Shown here: piece after piece, positions 9,890 to 18,176 of the stretch
How positions within the stretch are numbered: position 1 is the first letter of the stretch
How the letters are laid out: the number at the start of each line of letters is the position of its first letter
Assembly (NCBI GenBank): GCA_016256075.1
Contig: SDVU01000114.1
Coordinates: 1 to 20,387 of the forward strand
DNA from: Dictyocoela muelleri
Taxonomy: Eukaryota > Microsporidia
Reading direction: 5' to 3'
DNA length: 20,387 nucleotides
Notes under the pieces: generated by a model
Databases searched by the model: none
Seen by the model: the letters and a program-made list of their open reading frames with translations, nothing else
Told to the model about the DNA's origin: nothing
Program-made: the position numbers and the translations under genes

Positions 9890-10330
9890 AATCGAGACTT
9901 AACCTGCTATCGAACTGAGTGGTAGCAGGCTGTGCGCGGTAGCAGGCTAGACGCGCCACAATAAATAATGGGGAATGACATTATGCGTGCAAAAAACATA
10001 GAAATATAGCAGTAATATACAGTTGTTCCAGTGTGATATAGCTGATTAATACTTGTTCTAATTTGACAATAAAGCAGAAGGGACTCTCCTAGGTGTAAGA
10101 TGAATGCAGTGACGCGTCTCGATAAAAAGTAGTGAAAAATAAAAATTCATGAAAAGCCACTAATTACCTGTATCCTGCTGAGTCATTGATAAATCGAAAA
10201 TCGCGTATACAGCTGGACTTCTGGGTAGCTTAGGAAGTGATTTATTATTAGAACACCAAGAACCAATGGACACAGACCACGGTAGGAGACAACTCTCCGG
10301 GTTGGCAGCTATTGATGTTGTCAACATGTA
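9890..10330 (+). mobile_element. GC-richer SINE-like body (family 1 related)
   Basis: AATAAATAATGGGGAATGAC with ATTATGCG at 9961-9990 matches the family 1 body after the SINE heads at 1-122 (minus) and 17907 (plus). The far end (10261-10310) matches the body of the copy at 7989-8205. Together these imply a SINE of about 400-450 bp. Instead of a tRNA-like head, the 5' side holds GGTAGCAGGCT twice (9920-9950) and a hairpin ACCTGCTATC / GGTAGCAGG. Base composition is clearly richer in G+C than the surroundings. No protein is encoded. Confidence 0.5.
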
Positions 10331-10335
10331 ATATA

Positions 10336-11324
10336 TATAAATTAAAATAAAAAATTATTAAGGGTTTGTTTTTCTTTGGTCAATAAAACAAATTTTCTAC
10401 CGCAACCGATGTCTGTTTTTCTACCGGCGGCAAAAAAATAGACGCGAAATACTTTGAATGATTTCTAGTTTTTTACCTGTAACGCGATACATGAGAAAAT
10501 ATCGAATCTACAACGACTAATAAAATTTAATCTAAAAAACACATCTGTAAAATAATTTTTATAAAACTTATTTTAAATAAGCGTTAAATCACGATTTAAA
10601 TTTATTTATAATAATTTTTATGGTAGTTAACTCATATTTTTCATGCCCATTCCAAATTAGTTTTGCGAAATTTACTCTTACAGATAAGATTTTTTAAAAA
10701 GAAATTGGATAAGTTGTTGTAAAAAAAAATATTTTTAAACCCACGAAATGTTTGTCTCAAAAAAAAATCGTTCATTATTTTAAAAATAACCTTTCAAGCA
10801 TATTTGATTGAAAAAAATCATAATTTTAGATATTTAAATTAATTTCAAAAATATTATTATTTTTAATTGTTTTTTTAATTAAAAAAGGCATTAAATTTTA
10901 ATAATATCAATTTATTCGGCAATAATAATTCTAAGATTAATATACAGTTATCAATAATGCTAAAATCTAAATATAAAAATTCAATAGAACAATTTCATCA
11001 TTTTGATTTTTATTTTAAAAATAAATTTTTAGATTATTAAACATTATTAATCATAAAAAACATTTGATTAATGAATTTCTTGATTTTAAAAATAGCTATT
11101 TAAATTTCCTTTTATGCATTACTTATTTTTTATATTTAACTTTAAATAATTTAAACGTCACCTTGAGAATAATATCTTTAAATTCAATATTTATTTTTTT
11201 ACTTTCATTTTTTGAAAATTTATGACAACATTACTTTTTTTTTATAAAAAAAACTTAAAATTCTAGAATTTTCATTATTTTGTCAAAAATTATGATTTCT
11301 CTGATTTTTTTTTAAGATTAAATC
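10336..11324. other. AT-rich DNA upstream of the secreted-protein gene
   Basis: No gene, tRNA or transposon protein recognised. TTTTCTACCG occurs twice at 10392-10427. The rest is low-complexity AT-rich sequence with long T and A runs. Confidence 0.5.
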
Positions 11325-11332
11325 TATAAAAG
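11325..11332 (+). promoter_or_regulatory. TATA box candidate (TATAAAAG)
   Basis: A TATAAAAG motif lies 27 bp upstream of the first ATG of the gene at 11352. With the usual ~30-bp TATA-to-start distance, transcription would begin at or just past this ATG, so either the leader is extremely short or the second in-frame ATG (codon 15, 11394) is used. In such AT-rich DNA the motif could occur by chance. Confidence 0.4.
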
Positions 11333-11351
11333 AAAATTAGACTGTTTACGT

Positions 11352-11843
11352 ATGAATTTTGGTATAATCAAAAAAACATATTATTATTTAATTATGTGTA
11401 CAATAACAGCTTTAACGATCCTAAGCGTGGTATTTTCAGTGAGTGGTACACCAATACAAAAAGTAAGAGATATAACATATAATAACACCAATAGCGTCTA
11501 TTCAACATTAGAATATGATAACCCATCTACATTGAGATCAACAACAGCCAATCCATTAGTAACTGTTAACGAAAGTGTCGCTGAATATATAGCTGATAAA
11601 ATTCAAAATTTAGTAAATTCTAATGATTCAAAAACAAATCTTTGCGGATCATTTATTGGTAATCATTTATTTGAAATAAAAGAAAAGTTTAAAGATGATG
11701 TCGCAAAGGTTTACTCTAGAATCTATACTTTTGCATATGAAATGTGGGATATTGACGGGTTAATCCGATTAACTAACGGAAAAATTTATGCTGTCAGAAC
11801 AAATGAAAATTACAAAATATTATCTTGCAGAGAGCTTGATTAA
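11352..11843 (+). CDS. Orphan secreted protein, 163 residues
   Basis: I do not recognise this protein. It is the only long intact frame in the window without transposon similarity. Residues 1-32 form a signal peptide: a basic start (KK at 7-8), a hydrophobic core YYYLIMCTITALTILSVVF and a likely cut after SG at 31-32. The mature part of about 130 residues is hydrophilic, has two cysteines (98 and 159) that could form one disulfide, and carries three N-glycosylation sequons (Asn44, Asn73, Asn91). The first 60 mature residues are Ser/Thr/Asn rich. The second half looks folded (LFEIKEKFKDDVAKVYSRIY, then FAYEMWDIDGLIRL). It has no transmembrane segment after the signal. The gene appears as a single exon, although an upstream or downstream exon cannot be excluded. 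A Met at codon 15 lies within the hydrophobic core, so the first Met gives the better signal peptide. Role inferred only as extracellular. Confidence 0.65.
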   Translation: MNFGIIKKTYYYLIMCTITALTILSVVFSVSGTPIQKVRDITYNNTNSVYSTLEYDNPSTLRSTTANPLVTVNESVAEYIADKIQNLVNSNDSKTNLCGSFIGNHLFEIKEKFKDDVAKVYSRIYTFAYEMWDIDGLIRLTNGKIYAVRTNENYKILSCRELD

Positions 11844-11929
11844 ACTTTTTATTTAATTTTTTTTTAGATTTTTTTTAAAATAGTTCGCGGAAACAGTCTG
11901 GTTCTATTTGTATAAAGTTCAATAGTTTA
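11844..11929. other. Short 3' flank of the secreted-protein gene
   Basis: T-rich run after the TAA stop (11841-11843). No AATAAA was seen close downstream. Confidence 0.4.
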
Positions 11930-12012
11930 AATCAAATTAGCACTGGCAGCTCACTAGGTAAGACTCTTATATGGAACACTCATTTATAATGGTTCCAATT
12001 CCATAGCCCTTA
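11930..12012 (+). mobile_element. tRNA-like SINE head, family 2
   Basis: GGCAGCTCACTAGGTAAGAC (A-box region) and TGGTTCCAATTCC (B-box region, 11990-12002) with ATGGAACA between them match the element at 16822-16900 over about 75 bp. This is a second SINE family, distinct from family 1 by the ATGGAACAYWCATTTAT spacer. The 3' body is not clearly conserved between the two copies. Confidence 0.6.
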
Positions 12013-12069
12013 GCGTTTTTTCGGCTCCAAAAATGACCTCAATACACGTAATTAATTAATAATATTTTT

Positions 12070-12600
12070 GTTGATGACAGTTTCATGGCTTTCAAATTAT
12101 TAGAAAGCTTTTTAGAAAAAAATAAAAAAAGGTTCATAAAATTATATTTAATAAAATTAGCATACTATCAAAACTTTTATCTTGTGGAATTCCATGCTCC
12201 CAAATAAACTTGGTAATATTTTCTTCATGCAAGTCTTGAAACAAATATTTACCAGGCTTATTTGGGAATATAGAATTTCACACGATAAAAGTTTTAATAG
12301 TATGTTAATTCTATTAAATATAATTTTATGAACCTTTTTATTTTTTTAAAAAGCCTTCTAATATTCAAAAAGCCTGAAATTATTCTTCCCAAATAAACCT
12401 GGTAAATATTTGTTTACAAGACTGGAATGGAGAAAATATTACCAGGTTTATTTGAGAGCATGGAATTCCACAAGATAAAAGTTTTAATAGTATGCTAATT
12501 TTATTAAATATAATTTTATTAAATATAATTTTATGAACTTTTTTTATTTTTTTCTAAAAAGCTTTCTAATATTTTGAAAGCCATGAAACTGACATCAACC
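12070..12600. mobile_element. Fold-back element with three copies of its arm
   Basis: The left arm from 12070 (GTTGATGACAGTTTCATGGC) and the inverted right arm ending at 12600 are near-identical over more than 150 bp. A partial third copy, in the right-arm orientation, occupies about 12265-12375. Smaller hairpins built on CAAATAAACCTGGTAA and its complement lie between the arms (about 12205-12265 and 12385-12455). The flanks AATATTTTT (12061-12069) and AAAATTTTT (12601-12609) may be a 9-bp target duplication with one mismatch, although such AT-rich strings are weak proof. No coding sequence. A non-autonomous DNA transposon is inferred; a 9-bp duplication would fit the Mutator superfamily. Confidence 0.7.
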
Positions 12601-12875
12601 AAAATTTTTATTATTTTTAATGCGACTTTTATATGCATGAAACAGTTTCTAAAAAACCAAAAGTAGCGAACTCTTAAAATTGTGAAACTTTATACCATAT
12701 AACAGGGCTTCTCAATTTTTCCGAGGCTATGGGCACATTTTTATTTATCAAAGACATTTTGTTGCTACCGTGCGTATATATAAAAAGACATGTATTTTCA
12801 ACAAACAAAATAAAAAATAGTGTGCAAGACTGTGTAACTGCCCACATATGAGGTAGAGAACCATGATAGAAATTT

Positions 12876-13868
12876 ATTTTTTTTTAAAAAAAAAGAATAA
12901 TATATTAATCGCATTTTTATTCTTTATACTAATCAAAAACTTATACCTTCAAATAAGACTTGGACAAGCCAGTTCACTCTCCTATATCTACATCAAGTCT
13001 ATTTATCTTCTTATATATTTTTCTAAAATAGATATATGCTTTCAACATAAATAATATTAGAAATAGAGCAATATTACAAATTATAATAAGTAAATCGCAA
13101 ATTCTACGGGTTTCATGATATATAAAACCTATTCTCAATGAATAATCATATTCTAGATGTATGAAAAATATGAAATTGTATGTTTAAAAATATTTATTTT
13201 GGTTTGATTTAAGTCCATTTACACCACATGTAAAAGTTATTTGGCTCGATCTGTATCTCTTCAGATTATTAATTCTTTTTTAATGAAATTCAATTGATTT
13301 CTTTGTTATTGAAATATTTCATCATTCGTCTTTATGAACAATATATCGTGCATAATTATATTGATTATTTTATCTTTTTTCTTAAGGCTGTAAAAATAGA
13401 AGAAAGACAGCAATTGCTTTTATAAAATCATTTAAAAATCAATGCAATACATCCAACTCCCATATTTGCTATATATATTATTCTGACAAAAAGAAGAGAT
13501 ATTTTGTTGAAATAAATACTTATGCTATTTATTTTATTTTCAAATAACAAACTAAAATATTAAGAATTACATTTAATCGATATTAATGAGAATTCTGAGA
13601 TTGAATATCATTAATAGCCCATAAAGTCTGGGGGTGTATGATGATATCGCGAGACGTATACAGTCATCAAGAGTTTCTTCCTTAGACACATTCTGTTTTT
13701 TTTGACTTTATAATGTTCATCGTGGAGAAAAGAGATTTTCACAAGTTGTAAATCCAAAACAAGATTTGATTTTATAAGCACAGTCTTTAAAATAAAAATA
13801 TTTTTGAGTTTGTCAATATTCAAGAAGTTCCCATTGTTAACATTCGACTCCAAAATGAAATAGTTTTG
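12876..13868. other. Interior of the hAT element with no recognised gene
   Basis: This stretch should hold the transposase C-terminal region and the 3' untranslated part, but I could not read the usual hAT dimerisation block. An open frame of 80 codons on the minus strand (13853-13611) resembles nothing I know and is probably incidental. The region may have been lost or replaced after insertion. Confidence 0.4.
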
Positions 13869-14865
13869 GGTTAAATGGTGCTTTTATGGGGCTTAAAAGA
13901 GGATTCTATATTTTTTTTGTTTTTACCATTAGGTGTGATAATAAAGTTGGATAGAGATGAAAAGTCAGAATTTATTGAATTTTTTTTTGTTTTTTGAAAA
14001 AACTTAACAACAATGTGATTTTTGTGGTTCAGATGTTATATATAAATGTAGAAAGACGAAAAAATTGGTGTGTAAGTAGAAATTTTGTAAAAAACAAAAT
14101 GTTTGTTTAAAAACACAATACTTTAATTTATAAGTTAGGTTTGTTGAAATTCATATCTGTTATGAGTTTTTATTGAACTCTTTATCTCTAAGTAGAATGT
14201 CATTGACATTATCTATTTATTATAAGAGTTTAAAAAGGATTTACTGGAAAATGAATGGAAATGTAAAGAGGATTTTTTTTTCTCTCAAACCTATAGTGGT
14301 GAAGGAATGATTGTTAAAATTGATGAAAGTAAGTTTTGAAAGAGGATGTATCATAGGGGTCATCGAGTTGAAGGTGACTGGGTCTTTGGTATGGTGTAAA
14401 AGTTCGGTGATTGTAGAATAATTTACTGAATATTGAAAATAGGAATGCCGAAACATGAACCGAATTAATATGCAAATATGTCAAGCCAGGGAGCATCATA
14501 TATAGAGATTGTTAACGAGAATATTCTAATATATCTAAATTTTATACACACTATACCGTAAATAATTGTTTAGGATTCATTAATATGGAAAATAATGTTC
14601 ATACGAATATAATTGAAGGCAACTGGTCATCTCTAAAAAAATATATAACATCTAATTTTAGAAACAAGAAAAAATATGGCTTCCTTTGTTGTTTTCCATG
14701 AAAAAGAAAACTAATGATATTCTCGGTATATTAGAAATTATATTATAATTATTGAATTTTGTTTTTCAAAATTTTTTTAGTTTTGTTTTATCCATCGTGA
14801 TATTGGGGTAGAAACAAAAAATAACATAGACCCTCCATTTTTGCCCTAATTTCGCCCCGTGATCC
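13869..14865 (+). mobile_element. Merlin DNA transposon, copy 2, nested in hAT
   Basis: Terminal inverted repeats of about 60 bp with gaps: left from 13869 (GGTTAAATGGTGC, then GAGGATTCTAT and TTTGTTTTTACC) and, on the minus strand from 14865, GGATCACGGGGCG, then GAGGGTCTATG and TTTGTTTCTACC. Flanks TAGTTTTG (13861-13868) and TCGTTTTG (14866-14873) give an 8-bp duplication with one mismatch. The interior encodes a Merlin transposase on the plus strand, opposite to the host hAT gene. About 1.0 kb, a normal length for the family. Confidence 0.8.
13990..14700 (+). pseudogene. Merlin transposase of copy 2, decayed
   Basis: The N-terminal zinc-ribbon-like part reads CDFCGSDVIYKCRKTKK near 14018-14065. 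The core reads GGMIVKIDESKF (first Asp at 14322-14324 in the canonical IDES context) followed by HRGHRVEGDWVFGMV at about 14350-14400. After a gap the C-terminal block NNCLGFINMENNVHTNIIEG with NWSSLKKYITS is readable at 14561-14680, which includes the third acidic residue (IEG) of the DDE set. Stops and at least one frame change interrupt it. The part between the VFG block and NNCLGF, where the second Asp should lie, is poorly preserved. Its motifs are closer to the common metazoan Merlin pattern than those of copy 1 or 3. Confidence 0.85.
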
Positions 14866-14879
14866 TCGTTTTGTATATC

Positions 14880-16320
14880 AGAAATCTGTTCTTAAATTGG
14901 CGATTTTCTGTCTTGAATAATCTCATATATGAATCTAGCAATTTCCTTCACATTAATATCTTTAATAAACAGATTTAATAAAAACATCACAGGAGACTTT
15001 ATAAATTAAAACTGATAGAATCTTGTTTCAAATTGACATAAATGACTTTTCAAATGAATAATATATTTTGTGAGATCTTTTTTTCGATTATCGACAATTT
15101 TTATTTATTTTTGGAAGATGAGTAAGAGATATAATTCAAAATTATGTATAAAAAAAAACAAGTTTTGCCTCGATTGTTGTAATTGCAGATATCATCTCTG
15201 AAATTTCCTTCTTTTCTCCTTGTAGTTCAAGATTCATGAAATTAAGCTTTTCAAAAATATCTGTTAAAAATAAAAATTCCACTTTCCAAAAAAATATCCA
15301 ATTCTTCATTAATAAGACCTTTTTCTGATAAATATTATTTTTTTTCTTTTATAAGCTCAAATAACCGACTTAATGACCCCCCTTGACAACCATATTATAT
15401 CTGTATGTGAAATAATATCCTTTGATGATTTATTTTCTTGTCGAATTAAAGAAGTACTATGTGTCGGAGGATTGCTTCGTATTAAGTTAATAATTTTAAT
15501 AACCGTATTCATTATATTTTCACAAGATAAAAATTTGGCACAGAGAGACACCTAATGAATAATACAATGATAATTCATAAAATTTGTAAAATTGTCATCA
15601 TTTCGACAGGATCTAATAAATCCCTTATTACATCCAATTATTGCAACACTCCATCTGTCATTATTGCTGATATCTTATTAAGAGGCATTTTTGTTTTTAT
15701 TAATCTTTAAAAGTGCTATAGATATCAATACCCCTCGTTCTATGTTTTAGTTGCAGTAGTTTCAATAGCTCTTCCTTGAGTGAAAAATCACAGAATACTT
15801 TTCTAGCACAAACAGCTAGTTGCGGAGAGTCTGGAAAGTCAGCAGACACATCTAAATGTATTAAATAATATATACACCTTTTCAAATTCTTACCTCACTG
15901 CGATTTTAGATTTTTTGATAGTGATTGTATAATTCTAGTGCATGTATCTTTCGATAAAGGGATCTTTTATATTGTTTCCATAATTTTATTTTTATTTTAA
16001 AACCCTCCAAACAAAGATTCGCTCACATCTATGAACCCTTTTTTATAAATTCACAATCTAAAAACGATTATTTGTTTTTTTTCCTAGCAGAAATGATATT
16101 TTGAACTATGCAATAGAGGGTCTTCTGTTTCTTTGACAAGATTTTAATAAAAATGAATTTCGCTTAAAAAACCTAAAATTTATATTTTCTATCTCTAGAA
16201 GTCTTGTCTCGAACACAATAGGAAATTTTCTTCCAATACAACTGTTAATTGATCTGAAGTGGCGCATCATCTTGTGTTTTTTGCATTCTGGTATGATTCC
16301 CGTTGAAATCAAGCATATTA
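14880..16320 (-). pseudogene. hAT transposase (ZBED5/GTF2IRD2-like), decayed
   Basis: Minus-strand blocks in family order: FFKRNSFLLKSCQRN near 16150 (region after the BED zinc finger); METI-KIPLSKDTCTRIIQSL near 15915-15975; LDVSADFPDSPQLAVCAR and FSLKEELLKLLQLKHRTRG at 15730-15870 (first Asp region, family pattern LDESTDVxxxAQLxVxVR); KISAIMTDG near 15665-15690 (second Asp region, CTDGA); LCAKFLSCENIMNTVIKI and HTDIIWLSRG at 15370-15545 (family pattern HTxVRWLSRG); then LNFMNLELQGEKKE near 15215-15250. The frame changes several times. The C-terminal dimerisation region is not seen and the Merlin copy sits just past this end. The element is clearly dead. Confidence 0.8.
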
Positions 16321-16575
16321 GTTTCTGATCAAGTTTAATAAAACAAAATCACGGTTCGTTAATTGTTGAATATATATTTTTGGGGCATTATGGGTAATTT
16401 AAAATATAAATTAATCGTCTGAGATACTTAAGTTTGCAATTTTAAAAGAAATAATGTCTGTTTGAAAAAAATCTTTTGAGAAAAATTTACATTTATTATC
16501 ACAGAACCTTCACGGGCGCTAAAAATACTCTTCGCGGGCGCACATGCGCTCGCAGGGTACAGTTGAGAAGCCCTG

Positions 16576-16821
16576 ACATAGAAAATCATCTTTCAACCTT
16601 GTTTTGAAAACCTTTGTTTGGAGGGTTATAAAGAGAGTTCCACATTTTTTTTACTAGAAACGTGTGTTTCATAAATTAATTATTCTCGAACGAGGCCTAG
16701 AGATAGATGTGCCTTTATAAAAAGATTATTTAGCCCTCTATGAAACCTTTCAATGCAATGTGCTGTTCATGGACCGTAAAGTCTTTTCACGACGGGTGTG
16801 GCGATAAAACCTCATACTAAT
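16576..16821. other. Flank of the hAT element, no gene
   Basis: No gene. It contains CTTTGTTTGGAGGGTT (16612-16627), an exact inverted copy of 16001-16016 inside the hAT gene. A moderately GC-rich patch at 16740-16810 matches nothing I recognise. Confidence 0.4.
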
Positions 16822-16900
16822 TAGCATAAGATAGCTCATTAGTCAAGAATCTTGTATGGAACATACATTTATCATGGTTCGAATTCTTAGGCCTTGGTTT
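16822..16900 (+). mobile_element. tRNA-like SINE head, family 2
   Basis: A-box region TAGCTCATTAGTCAAGAATC from 16832 and B box TGGTTCGAATTC (16875-16886), with ATGGAACATACATTTAT between, match the copy at 11930-12012. The B box here is closer to the consensus than in that copy. The 3' body is AT-rich and ill-defined. Confidence 0.65.
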
Positions 16901-17906
16901 ATTAAATAATTAAGAATTTACATAATTAATTGTAATTATTTTGGTATAGACTTCAACAAGTGAAGTATCGCTAATTAACTTATGGTCTAATATTAAAATA
17001 AAGCAAAAATGGATTAAATGTATGTAGATGAGAGTGACGACTTATTTTTAAAAATAGTTTTTTTATTAGAAATTTATTTTAAAAACTTATTGACATGTCT
17101 CGGGGGGGGTGAATAAAGTAGAGATAAGATAAAAATATTTATTATTATATTTGTTGTACATGCCACTATTCCGCCTGGATGCTTTTCTTCCAGTTTAGCT
17201 ATAATGTTTATTATATCTTAAATGGCTTTTATCTGGAAACATGATTTTTATATTTCAATTTCAATATAAGCCCTTTTGTGATAAATAACAATTAGATGAG
17301 ATACAATTTAAAGTTTTTTTCTTATTAATTAATAAAGATAGTTTTATTTTTATGAATAATGATTAATAGCGAATGGATTTCTATCATAAACTATTAATTT
17401 AAATGTCAGGAATTCTTACTAGACTTGGCATATCGCCCTCCAAATAAAGTTTTATTTATTTGATATTAGCATTCATTTTTGTTTTATTTTATTGAGATAT
17501 GTTTCTGTTTGTGAGTTATTTGACTAAATAAAACTACTAAAAGCGCATCGAAAAGGGGTCATAGCCATATATTTTACAATATTTCTTTATTAATATAAGA
17601 TCATTAGTTTTATAGACATGTTTTTTTTTCTTATTTTATTTCTTTTTAATAAATTTATATTTTTATTTTTTATAAATTTAAAGTCGGGATTTAGTTTATA
17701 TTTATTAATAATTTCATGCGGTGTTTCAATAAAAGCCGTGTTTTTAATTTTTTAAATTATTTTTTTCAATGATTTCCTAAATTTTTCATGTTACATCCTT
17801 TGTAGATTGCTTAAAACATTTCTTATTATTAGTTATCTCGTTATGATAATCAATTTTTAGTAGGCTTATATATGATTAAATATTTGCTTTAAACTATTTT
17901 ATTTTC
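16901..17906. other. AT-rich DNA, no supported gene
   Basis: Long T-rich runs, a G8 run at 17102-17109 and no reading frame with recognisable similarity on either strand. A minus-strand stretch near 17530-17770 has a faint resemblance to transposable-element protein, which I did not accept. Confidence 0.5.
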
Positions 17907-18060
17907 GCCATATAGCTTAGTGGTTAACACTCTTGAATAAAAATTTAAGTATCGAGGTTCGAATCCCGCTGAGGTCACTCTTTAATAAATAATGAGTGAA
18001 TTACATTAAGCGAGTAAAAGCATTAGAAATATCTATAATATATCCTGCGCGTAGCGAGAG
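17907..18060 (+). mobile_element. tRNA-derived SINE, family 1
   Basis: The best-kept head of the family: A box TAGCTTAGTGGTTAACACTC (17913-17932) and B box GGTTCGAATCCCGC (17956-17969). The body ACTCTTTAATAAATAATGAG with ATTACATTAAGCG matches the copy at the window start on the other strand. The acceptor ends do not pair, which argues against a functional tRNA. The 3' limit is uncertain. Confidence 0.8.
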
Positions 18061-18097
18061 ATCTATGCATATTGTGAAACCTTTAAATATTTTAATT

Positions 18098-18176
18098 TAT
18101 TTATTTTTGATTTTTTATACATGATAAAATATATATATTTGATTTTCATTAATATTTAAATTTTATTAAATTTTTG
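18098..18176 (+). repeat. AT-rich interspersed repeat, left part of split copy
   Basis: TTTGATTTTCATTAATATTT with AAATTTTATTAAATTTTTG matches 7725-7760. The repeat continues at 19358 after the inserted element, so this copy was split by it. Confidence 0.7.

Larger units (their letters stand above)
12703..16575 (-). mobile_element. hAT DNA transposon (ZBED5/GTF2IRD2-like), nested by Merlin
   Basis: Perfect 13-bp terminal inverted repeats: CAGGGCTTCTCAA at 12703-12715 and its complement at 16563-16575. The tip CAGGG and the following G+C-rich stretch (GCGGGCGCACATGCGC at the right end) are typical of hAT. Flanking octamers CCATATAA (12695-12702) and ACATAGAA (16576-16583) agree at six of eight positions, compatible with an aged 8-bp duplication. 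The transposase remains lie on the minus strand at about 14880-16320. The element spans 3.9 kb, of which about 1 kb is the Merlin insertion at 13869-14865. Confidence 0.75.

Noticed and set aside
12863-13054. Plus-strand 63-codon hydrophobic frame
   Set aside because: It lies in low-complexity A/T-rich sequence inside the hAT element, and its composition alone explains the hydrophobic residues.
14241-14499. Two minus-strand open frames
   Set aside because: They are antisense to the Merlin copy 2 transposase core (KIDES and VEGDWVFG on the plus strand).
15373-15555. Plus-strand 60-codon open frame
   Set aside because: It is antisense to the hAT HTDIIWLSRG region on the minus strand.
17530-17770. 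Minus-strand stretch with a faint likeness to the C-terminal part of a Ty3/gypsy-type integrase
   Set aside because: Too short, Lys/Asn-rich and AT-biased. No other retroelement part or terminal repeat lies nearby. If it is one, it is only a small, old and broken fossil fragment.
17907-17977. Functional tRNA gene
   Set aside because: A and B boxes are present, but the two ends do not form an acceptor stem, the T stem pairs poorly, and related copies share a non-tRNA body. A SINE head explains it better.
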